From Bacteroidales bacterium (lineage in GTDB: Bacteria > Bacteroidota > Bacteroidia > Bacteroidales > UBA932): 64,000 nt of DNA. This document shows positions 36,188-45,146 of the stretch, in pieces. The first letter of the stretch is position 1, and each line of letters opens with the position of its first letter. The notes beneath the pieces are model-generated. The model saw nothing but the letters and a program-made list of their open reading frames with translations, did not search any database and was not told where the DNA came from. The stretch lies in the NCBI GenBank assembly GCA_021371955.1, contig JAJFVD010000006.1, forward strand, positions 62,001 to 126,000, given 5' to 3'. A program made the position numbers and the translations under genes.

Positions 36188-37444
36188 TTATTGTTTTTTT
36201 AGCCTGTTAACAGCAGATTCGAGAGAAGCTTCCGGTTCAATAATGTTGTAGTCCTCCCAGAAGTTTTCGTCAAGGAAATTGGTCACTTTATCCGACAGAG
36301 ACTGATTTGCGTTGAATGCAAGTTTATTTGGAATTCTCTTGGCATCCTCTGATCTCCCGCCTGTAATAACGGTTTCAGATACAACTGAATAATTTGTTGA
36401 GAACAATCTTCTTCTCCAGTCACATTTGAAACGCACTTCGCTTCTGATATAGTTAAGATTGCTCAGACCATCTCTTAGTTTATATGTAACCAGGAATGAT
36501 ACCTCTTCCGGCTTGAAGCGCATTGACATAGGTTTTCTCTTGAGAATTGCCTGTGCTGCCTTTGCTTCGTCATCCATGCTAAGGCTGAACTCAATTCTTG
36601 AGAATGCAAGGCTTACTTTATCTATATACATCTTACCAAAGTAAAGTGCGTAAGGAAGAGTAACCTGTGGTTTGAAGGAGACAACGTAATGAGGCCTTTC
36701 GTTTATCATTATTGATTCCACAATTTCATACTTGTAGTTTGGAATGTTTTCTTTGCTAAGCATCAGGTCCGGATTTTTTACAACATCAATATAGAGGGAC
36801 AGATTCGGACCGCCCAGAAGTCTTACCAGAAGAGTGTCCTGAACTTTCGGGCTGATTAGCTTACGGCCCTTATAAATTTGTACATTATCCCTATCCAGCC
36901 CTTGGGTATAAGGAGATTTGAAAATTTCCACAATGGCTTCGGAAACGTTTATATAGCTATGTCTTTTGCGGATTGTCTCGCGATAAAATCCGGTAAGCAT
37001 ATTATCTTCTCCACTGTAGTTATTTTTAATCTTGCTGACAGCTTTTTCGACAAGCTCCTGCGGATCAAGAGAATATACGGTTATCTCGTCCAGAAGATTT
37101 GATTTTGGTGTAAGATAAACTGTTACATCCCTGGCACTTTCACCGTTTACGGGCATTAGATAAGTTGCATATCCCAAATGAGATATTTCCACACTCTTTG
37201 CGTTCATTGAATTTTTAATCTTAATTGAAAATTCACCGCGGGAGTTAGTAATTGTTCCCTCATTTGTTCCTGTGATTGTTACACTTGCATACTCAAGTGT
37301 CTTTTGAGTTACTTTGTCTCTTACCACGCCTTTAACAGAATAGAAATCTTTTGTGGCCTGAGACCATAACGTTACGGGTGTAATTCCCGATATTAAAAGA
37401 ATTGCTATCAGAATCCCTTTAATTTGTTTAATTCTAGTTTTCAT
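36188..37444 (-). CDS. Carboxypeptidase-regulatory-like exported protein, paralogue of the STN protein
   Basis: A 418-residue exported protein (signal peptide about 1-30) with a carboxypeptidase-D regulatory-like domain (about 35-125: VKGVVRDKVTQKTLEYASV). Its C-terminal domain of about 290 residues also occurs in the STN protein at 33180-34724. Shared marks include DVVKNPD, a strand for converting to MYIDK/LYIDA, and FWED/FWEH near the end. It lacks the STN domain. It heads the sigma-FecR-STN group. Likely periplasmic or surface-exposed, function unknown. It may be an effector of the pathway whose sensor shares its domain. Confidence 0.8.
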   Translation of the reverse strand: MKTRIKQIKGILIAILLISGITPVTLWSQATKDFYSVKGVVRDKVTQKTLEYASVTITGTNEGTITNSRGEFSIKIKNSMNAKSVEISHLGYATYLMPVNGESARDVTVYLTPKSNLLDEITVYSLDPQELVEKAVSKIKNNYSGEDNMLTGFYRETIRKRHSYINVSEAIVEIFKSPYTQGLDRDNVQIYKGRKLISPKVQDTLLVRLLGGPNLSLYIDVVKNPDLMLSKENIPNYKYEIVESIMINERPHYVVSFKPQVTLPYALYFGKMYIDKVSLAFSRIEFSLSMDDEAKAAQAILKRKPMSMRFKPEEVSFLVTYKLRDGLSNLNYIRSEVRFKCDWRRRLFSTNYSVVSETVITGGRSEDAKRIPNKLAFNANQSLSDKVTNFLDENFWEDYNIIEPEASLESAVNRLKKQ

Positions 37445-37783
37445 ATCAGTGTAATTTAAAAATTGATAATTGTTGCTTGTACTATTAAGACAGCCGAGAT
37501 GTAAAATACCCTATGGAAAGTTCTAACTTTCTTTAGTATTATATTTTTTTGTATATTTACTGTGTAAATTTTGCACATACAGGATAGCCCTTTTTTTGTT
37601 GCCCAATATAACTTGCGTGTAGTTATTTTTTCTGTGTCCCGTTTTTATTAGAATATACTTCAATAAAATGGATATAACAGTTTAAGAAAGGCCAAAAAGT
37701 TAAGATAAATACTTGACTTTTTGGCTTTTGTGCTTAGATTGATATCAATAAAAATTGAATCACTTAAACTTAACTAAATTCGG
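37445..37783. other. Divergent intergenic region before hydrogenase module 1
   Basis: About 340 bp without a gene. It contains a 7-bp inverted repeat GAAAGTT/AACTTTC (37516-37531), possibly an operator for the minus-strand gene, and a terminator-like hairpin at 37691-37729 listed separately. No exact TTTG/TAnnTTTG promoter was found for the hydrogenase operon. TTTG at 37727-37730 has only a poor partner at 37749. Confidence 0.5.
37691..37729 (+). terminator. Hairpin with T tract upstream of hydrogenase module 1
   Basis: A 10-bp stem GCCAAAAAGT (37691-37700) with ACTTTTTGGC (37716-37725), followed by TTTT. It has terminator form but no plus-strand gene lies before it. It could be a leader attenuator of the hydrogenase operon, which starts 55 bp on, or the end of a small RNA. 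Confidence 0.5.
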
Positions 37784-38275
37784 ATGAAACCAATTACTGA
37801 CCTAATCAAGGATCTTGCCGATCAACATGGCCGTGACAGGCACAATCTGCTGCCGATTCTTCAGGGAGTCGTTGAACAGGAGAAATATCTGTCTGAATAT
37901 TCAATGATTGAGATTGCCCGTGAACTTGACCTGCCTGCGACAGAAGTTTACGGTACAGCAACTTTCTACTCATTTCTGGAATACACCAAAATGGGCAAAA
38001 ACGTTATTCGGATTTGCAAAACCATCACTTGTTCCATGAAGGGAGAAAAACAGATACTGCTGGCAATCGAAGATATGTTGAAAATAAAAGTCGGGGAAAC
38101 TACTCCCGACGGAAAATTCTCACTTCTGCAAACAAATTGCCTTGGATTTTGCCATAAAGCACCGGCAATGCTCATCAACAACGAAGTATACACCGAACTT
38201 ACTCCGGAAAAAGTTCGGGAAATTCTGACTGAATATTTGAACCAAACAAATGAAGGAGGGCCAAATGTCAACTAG
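37784..38275 (+). CDS. hydC: [FeFe]-hydrogenase NuoE-like subunit (HydC), module 1
   Basis: A 163-residue thioredoxin-fold [2Fe-2S] protein like NuoE. Cluster ligands are CKTITC and CLGFC. With NuoF-like and HydA subunits it forms an NADH-linked [FeFe]-hydrogenase, often electron-bifurcating (NADH plus reduced ferredoxin to H2). The leading helical part (VVEQEKYLSEYSMIEIARELDLP) is typical of NuoE. Its stop overlaps the chosen start of the next gene by 11 bases. Confidence 0.92.
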   Translation: MKPITDLIKDLADQHGRDRHNLLPILQGVVEQEKYLSEYSMIEIARELDLPATEVYGTATFYSFLEYTKMGKNVIRICKTITCSMKGEKQILLAIEDMLKIKVGETTPDGKFSLLQTNCLGFCHKAPAMLINNEVYTELTPEKVREILTEYLNQTNEGGPNVN

Positions 38276-39449
38276 CTATCAACTAAAAAGAGCCGATTTC
38301 ATTTTTAAAAATGAAAACGATTGGGAAGATGTTCTAAGAAAGAGCATCAGTCGCCCTCCGAACGAACTGATTAATGAACTCATAAGCTCTGAACTAAAAG
38401 GCAGAGGCGGTGCCGGATTTCCAACCGGGCTAAAATGGAAAGTTACCTCGGAAGAGGTTAACGATGTTAAATATGTCATTTGTAATGCCGACGAAGGAGA
38501 ACCGGGCACATTCAAGGACAGGGAAATATTATCCCGGGTTCCGTTTAAAGTGCTCACCGCAATAGCAATTTGCGGGCACGTAATCGGGGCCAGGACAGGA
38601 TATATTTATCTCCGTGGAGAGTACTTCTTCCTTCAGAACGAACTCAACAAAGCAATAAACGAGTTTGAGTATTACTGCAAAGAGATAAAATTCGATTTTA
38701 AAATTAAGATTTTTATGGGCAGTGGTGCCTATATCTGCGGAGAGGAAACAGCACTTTTCGAATCAATGGAAGGTAAACGCGGCGAACCAAGAAACAAGCC
38801 GCCGTATCCCTCATCGTTCGGATATATGGGTAAGCCTACAGTCATCAATAATGTAGAGACTCTTGCTCATACATATACAATTTTTAAATACGGTTCTAAA
38901 CGGTTTTATGATCTTGGTGTGCAATATTCCAGAGGGTCAAAACTGTTTTCCGTTTCGGGAGATACTCCAAAACCAGGCATATACGAACTTGAACTTGGAA
39001 TGAGTCTTGCCGATTTCGTTGAGGAATTTGGCGATGACGATACAAAAGCCGTTCAGGTTGGTGGTGCTTCCGGTTTTCTGGTACCCCGTAAAAGATTTGC
39101 AGAAACAAATATCGGCTTCCAGGGGAAACTGGTGGGAATATCCCTCCCAACCGGGGGATCCATGATGCTCTTTAACAGCTCCCGCTCAATGTTCAATGTG
39201 CTGGACAATTATCTCAATTTCTTTGCCGAAGAGTCCTGCGGGCAGTGTACCCCATGTCGGGTCGGATGCCAGCAGCTTCTTAAGGGAATAAAGGCCGTAA
39301 AACGCGGAGAAAAAAATGCCCAGTATCTCGACAAAATGCTAAAACTGGCCGAGACAATGCAGTTTACTGCCAAATGCGGGCTGGGACAGTCAGTCGGCAA
39401 CTCTTTCTCATCTATTGTTGAGAATTTCAGAGAAGAGATGATTTACTAA
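38265..39449 (+). CDS. hydB: [FeFe]-hydrogenase NuoF-like subunit (HydB), short form, module 1
   Basis: A 394-residue NuoF-like flavoprotein. It has the NADH/FMN motifs GRGGAGFPTG and GSGAYICGEETAL and a [4Fe-4S] site CGQCTPC with a later CGLG. Unlike common HydB proteins it has no N-terminal thioredoxin-like [2Fe-2S] domain and no C-terminal ferredoxin domain. The ATG at 38265 is preferred over the one at 38250, as it has AGGAGG a few bases upstream. It accepts electrons from NADH, or gives them to NAD+, for the hydrogenase. Confidence 0.92.
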   Translation: MSTSYQLKRADFIFKNENDWEDVLRKSISRPPNELINELISSELKGRGGAGFPTGLKWKVTSEEVNDVKYVICNADEGEPGTFKDREILSRVPFKVLTAIAICGHVIGARTGYIYLRGEYFFLQNELNKAINEFEYYCKEIKFDFKIKIFMGSGAYICGEETALFESMEGKRGEPRNKPPYPSSFGYMGKPTVINNVETLAHTYTIFKYGSKRFYDLGVQYSRGSKLFSVSGDTPKPGIYELELGMSLADFVEEFGDDDTKAVQVGGASGFLVPRKRFAETNIGFQGKLVGISLPTGGSMMLFNSSRSMFNVLDNYLNFFAEESCGQCTPCRVGCQQLLKGIKAVKRGEKNAQYLDKMLKLAETMQFTAKCGLGQSVGNSFSSIVENFREEMIY

Positions 39450-39469
39450 TTCTGCAAATTTAAAAAGCC

Positions 39470-41260
39470 ATGAGAAAGAAAATTAAAATATCTATAAACG
39501 GGGAATCGGTTGAAGTTGAAAAGGGAACTTCAATACTTGATGCTGCCAAACAAACAGGCGTTATCATTCCTACACTTTGTTACCATAAAGACTTGTGTAT
39601 AGCAGGGAACTGCCGTGTTTGCGTGGTTGAAATTGTAGGGCAGAAAAGACTTGCTCCTGCATGTGCCACCCCTTGCGAAGACGGAATGGATGTTCTCACA
39701 AACTCATTTAAGGTGAGAAACTCCAGAAAACACATTATTGAACTTTTGCTTTCCGAACATAATACCGAATGTACCAGCTGCTACAAAAACGGCGGCTGCG
39801 AACTTCAGCTTCTTGCTTCGGAATACAAAATCATGAATCAGGATTTTATAAACCTGGTGCCATTCCACAACTACACTATTGATATGTTTTCTCCGTCTAT
39901 TATAAAAGACGACAGCAAGTGTATAAGGTGCCAGAGATGCGTGAGAACATGCGCAGAACTTCAGGGCGTAAATGCTTTGACAATGTCCTACAAGGGCGAT
40001 CATGCCAAGGTTACTACATTCTTCGAGAAAGCTATGAACGACGTGGTTTGTACCAATTGCGGCCAATGTGTTAATCACTGTCCTACAGGTGCACTTGTCG
40101 AGAAAAACTACATCGAAGAGGTATGGAATGCAATTGCAGACAAGACAAAACACGTTGTTGTACAAACCGCCCCGGCAGTTCGGGTAGGTCTTGGTGAAGA
40201 ACTGGGTTTCGATCCCGGAACAAGAGTAACAGGAAAAATGGTTGCAGCACTCAAGAGACTGGGCTTTGATGCAGTGATGGACACAGACTTTACTGCAGAC
40301 CTCACTATAATGGAAGAGGGAACAGAATTGCTAACTAGACTCAAAGGTGCTTTAGTGGACAAAAATCCAACCATAAAACTCCCTATGGCAACCTCTTGTT
40401 CTCCCGGGTGGATAAAATATATTGAGCACATGTACCCGAATTATCTGGATCACCTTTCTACATGCAAATCTCCTCAGCAAATGTTCGGCGCTCTTGTCAA
40501 AACTTACTATGCAAAAGCCCGCAATCTAGATCCGGATAAAATTGTATCAGTATCAATAATGCCTTGTACTGCGAAAAAATTTGAGGCAAACAGGCCGGAA
40601 ATGCACGACAGCAACTATCGCGATATCGACTATGTTTTAACAACCCGCGAACTGGCAATCATGATAAAACAGGCAGGTATCGATTTTCTTAAGCTTAAAG
40701 ACATGCATTTCGACCGGCTCATGGGAGAATCAACCGGAGCTGGAGTAATCTTCGGAGCTACTGGCGGTGTTATGGAAGCTGCACTAAGAACAGCTTATGA
40801 AATTGTTACAGGACGGGAAGTTCCTTTTGATAATCTTAACATTACTCCGGTAAGGGGAATCGAAGGTGTCCGGGAAGCCAGCATTAAAATTGAGAACACG
40901 CTAAAAGCATGGTCATTCCTTGAGGGTGTTGAACTAAAATGTGCCGTTGCACACGGGCTCGTGAATGCTAAAAAAGTTATGGATTCAATTGTTTCAGGAA
41001 AATCACACTATCATTTTATTGAATTTATGGCTTGCCCTGGAGGATGTCTTGGAGGAGGAGGTCAGCCAATCCCCACTAGTCCGGAAATTCGCGCAAAACG
41101 TGCAGAAGCAATTTATGCCGAAGATGAGGGGATGCCTGTTAGAAAATCCCATTTGAACCCAGAAGTTATCAAGATTTACAAGGATTTTTTAATTACACCT
41201 CTTGGGGAAAAATCGCATCATCTATTACATACAAAGTACACTCCAAGGAATAGATTCTAA
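39470..41260 (+). CDS. hydA: [FeFe]-hydrogenase catalytic subunit HydA, module 1
   Basis: A 596-residue multi-cluster [FeFe]-hydrogenase that makes or consumes H2. Order of domains: [2Fe-2S] ferredoxin (about 1-80, CRVC), a His/Cys [4Fe-4S] site (H97, C101, C104, C110), two ferredoxin [4Fe-4S] clusters (CIRCQRC, CTNCGQC), then the H-cluster domain. H-cluster motifs are TSCSPGW (308-314), MPCTAKKFE (364-372) and MACPGGCLGG (C522, C526). The small-subunit-like tail is fused at the C-terminus. All ligand cysteines are present. The maturation genes hydE, hydF and hydG are not in the window. Confidence 0.96.
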   Translation: MRKKIKISINGESVEVEKGTSILDAAKQTGVIIPTLCYHKDLCIAGNCRVCVVEIVGQKRLAPACATPCEDGMDVLTNSFKVRNSRKHIIELLLSEHNTECTSCYKNGGCELQLLASEYKIMNQDFINLVPFHNYTIDMFSPSIIKDDSKCIRCQRCVRTCAELQGVNALTMSYKGDHAKVTTFFEKAMNDVVCTNCGQCVNHCPTGALVEKNYIEEVWNAIADKTKHVVVQTAPAVRVGLGEELGFDPGTRVTGKMVAALKRLGFDAVMDTDFTADLTIMEEGTELLTRLKGALVDKNPTIKLPMATSCSPGWIKYIEHMYPNYLDHLSTCKSPQQMFGALVKTYYAKARNLDPDKIVSVSIMPCTAKKFEANRPEMHDSNYRDIDYVLTTRELAIMIKQAGIDFLKLKDMHFDRLMGESTGAGVIFGATGGVMEAALRTAYEIVTGREVPFDNLNITPVRGIEGVREASIKIENTLKAWSFLEGVELKCAVAHGLVNAKKVMDSIVSGKSHYHFIEFMACPGGCLGGGGQPIPTSPEIRAKRAEAIYAEDEGMPVRKSHLNPEVIKIYKDFLITPLGEKSHHLLHTKYTPRNRF

Positions 41261-41305
41261 AAAAACTGCTTTTTCTAACAAAAGTGATGTTTACTGTTGC
41301 ATATT

Positions 41306-41337
41306 AAAGGGATTATGTTATAATAATCCCTTTTTTT
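41306..41337 (+). terminator. Terminator after hydrogenase module 1
   Basis: A 10-bp stem AAAGGGATTA (41306-41315) with TAATCCCTTT (41324-41333) runs into seven T. It separates the two hydrogenase modules into different transcription units. Confidence 0.85.
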
Positions 41338-41465
41338 ATTTAAATTTACACCACAAAGTATTCAATACAGCTTGAACGAGAGAGAATATATTTTGCTGTT
41401 TTAAGGGTTCCAATCAAATTTGAGTTACCACTTATCCATAAATATACCACTTTAAACAACAAGCT

Positions 41466-42002
41466 ATGAATGTAAATCTTGAAAATCAAGTCGATACGAA
41501 AATTATCGACGAGATAATTACTAAACACAAGGGGAAACCCGGTGAATTGCTTACTGTAATGGAAGAGGTTCAGGAGGCAAATGATTACAAATATCTGGAT
41601 GAAGCCAGTATGGGTTACATCTCTTCAAAGTCAAAAGTGCCGCTTTCACAAATTTACAGTGTTGCCACTTTCTATTCTTTTTTCAATCTAAAGCCTCAGG
41701 GTAAACACACTATTATTGTATGCAGGGGAACAGCCTGCCATACTAAGGGATCTAAAATTCTGCTGGACGATCTTACAACACTTCCCGGCTGCAAAGACGC
41801 ATTTGATGCAGGCGAGACTTCATTTACAACGGATGATAAACTTATCACAATTAAAACAGTGGCCTGTTTCGGTCAGTGTGCCCTGGCACCCGTTGTTGCC
41901 GTTGATGGCGTGATATACAGCAATGTAACATCGGAGCAGATTAAAAAATTATTAGAAAACTTACAAGAGGAGAATAAAGATGAAAATATCAGACTTAGCT
42001 AA
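41466..42002 (+). CDS. hydC: [FeFe]-hydrogenase NuoE-like subunit (HydC), module 2
   Basis: A 178-residue thioredoxin-fold [2Fe-2S] protein with ligands CRGTAC and CFGQC. It resembles the module 1 subunit but is clearly a diverged copy. The last 23 bases overlap the start of the large NuoF-GltD gene, so the two are translationally coupled. It should pass electrons between the flavin subunit and HydA of this module. Confidence 0.92.
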   Translation: MNVNLENQVDTKIIDEIITKHKGKPGELLTVMEEVQEANDYKYLDEASMGYISSKSKVPLSQIYSVATFYSFFNLKPQGKHTIIVCRGTACHTKGSKILLDDLTTLPGCKDAFDAGETSFTTDDKLITIKTVACFGQCALAPVVAVDGVIYSNVTSEQIKKLLENLQEENKDENIRLS

Positions 42003-45000
42003 ACTCAATGAGATAAAACAGAGGGCTGCACAAAAGATACTTCCGGATAAACCTTACATAGCAATAGGCATGGGTACCTGTGGTATTGGCCGGGGCGCAG
42101 AACTGCTATTTGACAGTTTTGAGCAAACAATAAAGGAGAGGGATCTGGACATAATTTTAAAGAGAGTCGGTTGTTTTGGATTCTGTTCTGAGGAACCGCT
42201 TGTCAATTTATACATTCCCGGGCATCCGCTCATAATAATGCATCAGGTATCGGAAAACGATGTGATTCCTATTATTACGGGTATAATCAAAGGGATTATG
42301 CCATATAGAAAAGTTCTATGCAGGATAGAGGAGTGGGACTTCTTAACAGGTAAATATGAATTTGGAAAGGGGTTAACCGATTATCCTCTGTGGAATGAAA
42401 TACCATTCTTTAAGCATCAGAAAAAAATTGTACTCAGGAACTGCGGGATTCTTGTTCCGGATGACATCGAAGAGTACATTGGAGTAGGCGGTTATTTCCC
42501 ATTGTTTGATGTATTGAAGAAAATGACACCGGAAGAGGTAATCGCAGAGGTTAAAACATCAAAATTAAGAGGTCGCGGAGGCGCCGGTTTTCCTACTGGT
42601 CAAAAATGGGAATTGATGGCCAGGGTTAAAGCCGATCAGAAATATATTATCTGTAATGCCGATGAGGGAGACCCGGGTGCTTTCATGAACAGAAATGAGA
42701 TTGAAAGCGACCCTTTTATGCTCATCGAAGGTATGACAATAGGTGCATACGCAATGGGAGCATCAAAGGGAGTTGTATATATAAGAGCCGAATATCCTCT
42801 TGCCGTTCGCCGCTTGAAGGAGGCAATCAAACAAGCCAAGGCATACGGGCTTTTGGGTAATAAAATAATGGACACCGATTTCAACTTTGACATAGACATT
42901 GTTGAAGGTGCCGGAGCATTTGTGTGCGGAGAAGAAACCGCTCTTATTCATAGTATCGAGGGTAAATCGGGGCGGCCTTCTCCACGTCCTCCATATCCTG
43001 CGGAAAAAGGCTTATATGGAAAGCCAACCAATATCAACAATGTTGAAACTTGGTGCAATATTCCTGTAGTAATATCCAAGGGAGGAGTATGGTTCACCGA
43101 AACAGGAACCGAAAAGAGTGCCGGGACAAAAGTTTTCTCTCTTGTAGGAAAGGTAAAAAACACCGGACTTATTGAATTGCCTCTGGGTTCTACTCTTGAA
43201 ACCATTGTATTTAAAATCGGAGAGGGAACGGGAACTCAAAAAAGGGTAAAAGCAGTACAAACCGGTGGCCCTTCGGGAGGATGTATACCGGTTGAATACC
43301 TGAGTACTCCTGTTGACTACGAATCGCTTAACTCTCTGGGATCGATAATGGGTTCGGGAGGAATGGTAGTTATGGATCAGGACAACTGTATGGTGGATGT
43401 CGCAAGATATTTTACAGAATTTTCAAATGGAGAGTCATGCGGGAAATGTACCCCTTGCAGGGAAGGTCTTGCACAAACTCTTAAGATTATTACAAAGTTT
43501 ACAGAAGGTAAAGCAACAGAAACCGATATTCACACACTTGAACATCTCGGGAAAGTAATTAAATCCACGGCTCTGTGCGGGTTGGGCCAAACAGCGCCAA
43601 ATCCCGTTCTCACAACTTTGAGATACTTCAGGGATGAGTACGACCACCACATGATCGAGAAAAAGTGTGAACCGGGTATTTGTCAGAGCCTGTTTAGCGC
43701 GCTCTGTGAGAACAGCTGCCCTTTGCACATGAATATTCCAAGATATCTGCAGCTGCTTAAAGAGGATAAAGTTGAAGATGCCTTTGAATCCACCCTAAGA
43801 GATAATCCGCTCCCTTCAACTTTAGGTCGTATCTGCCACTTCCACTGCCAGATGAAATGCCGGAGGGAAACCATCGACTCTCCTGTTTCACAGGGCGACA
43901 TACACCGTTATATAGCTGATACTGTTTATAAAAGTGGCAATGTCCAGAAGGTTTATGATAAAATAATAAAAGGGAAACTTCCTCTCACTCACAAACGTAT
44001 CGCCATTATTGGAGGAGGTCCTGCCGGTTTGACTGCAGCCTATTACCTTGTACGTCTTGGCCACGATGTTACAATTTACGAATCCCAATCGGAAGCCGGA
44101 GGTATCCTGCGCTGGGGAATTCCTAAGTACAGGCTTCCTGCCGAAGTTCTGGATTTTGAGATAAAATTCATTAAGGATCTGGGAGTACATTTCGTTTTTG
44201 ACACTATAGTGGGTAAAGACGTTAAGATGGAAGACCTGGAAAATGAATACAATACAATCATCCTTGCAATTGGGGCTCACAAAGACATTGATTTGACCAT
44301 AGCAGGAAGCGAACTTGACGGAGTCCTCTCAGGAATGGAATTCCTGAAAGATGTTGCATTGGGCAATAAACTTAATATCGGTAAACATGTGGTCATTATC
44401 GGAGCAGGCAATGTTGCAATTGACGCTGCCCGTACAGTACAGAGATTCGGTTCCGATGTAACTGTTGTATACCGCCGTATGAAATCGGATATGCCTGCGA
44501 ACAAAGATGAAATTAAGGGTGCAGAAATTGAAGGAGTAAACTTCCTCTTCCTGTGTAATCCAAAAGAAATTCTTGCAGACACAAGCGATAAGGTCCGTGG
44601 AATTGTTTTGATGAAAATGGCATCCGGAGACATTGACCTTTCGAATCGCCGTAAACCTGTACCTACAGGAGAATCCTTTATTCTTCCTTGCGACACTATA
44701 ATTACTGCTATTGGTGAAGAGGTTGATGCAAATTTTGCAAAAGATTTCGGCATTAAAATATCCAGCAATGGAAACATACATTCCGACCACTTCACTTTCG
44801 TAACCAGTCACCCTAAAATTTATGCAATAGGTGATGCAGTTACCGGACCGGCTACAGCGGCAGAAGCAATGGGAATTGCAAAGAAGGCTGCCGAAATTAT
44901 AGACTACAACCTTATGAATAAGCGCCGCTTCCACAAATTGTTCCGTGGTTTTGAGTACAGCGATGAAGTTCCTTTGAAACCAGAGGGTGGAAATCGCCAC

Positions 45001-45144
45001 TATCCAACCAGAAGGCCATTTGAAGAACGAGTTGGCAACTTTAAAGAGATAAATCTTGGTTACACAAAAGAACAAGCCTACGAAGAGGCTTCAAGATGCC
45101 TGCGTTGCGATGTTCGAGTAATTGTAAATACTGAGGAGGAATAA
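41980..45144 (+). CDS. NuoF-GltD fusion flavoprotein (HydB-like), module 2
   Basis: A 1054-residue fusion. Residues 1-about 110: thioredoxin-like [2Fe-2S] domain (C34, C65, C69). About 130-545: NuoF with GRGGAGFPTG (198-207), GAGAFVCGEETAL (310-322) and [4Fe-4S] ligands C487, C490, C493 and C533. About 560-640: a GltD-type N-terminal iron-sulfur domain (C563, C568, C576, C580, C619, C623, C627). About 670-1045: FAD site GGGPAG (678-683) and a second nucleotide site GAGNVAIDAAR followed by VVYRR, as in NADPH-dependent GltD. It probably couples NAD(H), NADP(H) and the hydrogenase. The start is supported by GAGGAG upstream. Confidence 0.93.
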   Translation: MKISDLAKLNEIKQRAAQKILPDKPYIAIGMGTCGIGRGAELLFDSFEQTIKERDLDIILKRVGCFGFCSEEPLVNLYIPGHPLIIMHQVSENDVIPIITGIIKGIMPYRKVLCRIEEWDFLTGKYEFGKGLTDYPLWNEIPFFKHQKKIVLRNCGILVPDDIEEYIGVGGYFPLFDVLKKMTPEEVIAEVKTSKLRGRGGAGFPTGQKWELMARVKADQKYIICNADEGDPGAFMNRNEIESDPFMLIEGMTIGAYAMGASKGVVYIRAEYPLAVRRLKEAIKQAKAYGLLGNKIMDTDFNFDIDIVEGAGAFVCGEETALIHSIEGKSGRPSPRPPYPAEKGLYGKPTNINNVETWCNIPVVISKGGVWFTETGTEKSAGTKVFSLVGKVKNTGLIELPLGSTLETIVFKIGEGTGTQKRVKAVQTGGPSGGCIPVEYLSTPVDYESLNSLGSIMGSGGMVVMDQDNCMVDVARYFTEFSNGESCGKCTPCREGLAQTLKIITKFTEGKATETDIHTLEHLGKVIKSTALCGLGQTAPNPVLTTLRYFRDEYDHHMIEKKCEPGICQSLFSALCENSCPLHMNIPRYLQLLKEDKVEDAFESTLRDNPLPSTLGRICHFHCQMKCRRETIDSPVSQGDIHRYIADTVYKSGNVQKVYDKIIKGKLPLTHKRIAIIGGGPAGLTAAYYLVRLGHDVTIYESQSEAGGILRWGIPKYRLPAEVLDFEIKFIKDLGVHFVFDTIVGKDVKMEDLENEYNTIILAIGAHKDIDLTIAGSELDGVLSGMEFLKDVALGNKLNIGKHVVIIGAGNVAIDAARTVQRFGSDVTVVYRRMKSDMPANKDEIKGAEIEGVNFLFLCNPKEILADTSDKVRGIVLMKMASGDIDLSNRRKPVPTGESFILPCDTIITAIGEEVDANFAKDFGIKISSNGNIHSDHFTFVTSHPKIYAIGDAVTGPATAAEAMGIAKKAAEIIDYNLMNKRRFHKLFRGFEYSDEVPLKPEGGNRHYPTRRPFEERVGNFKEINLGYTKEQAYEEASRCLRCDVRVIVNTEEE

Positions 45145-45146
45145 TA

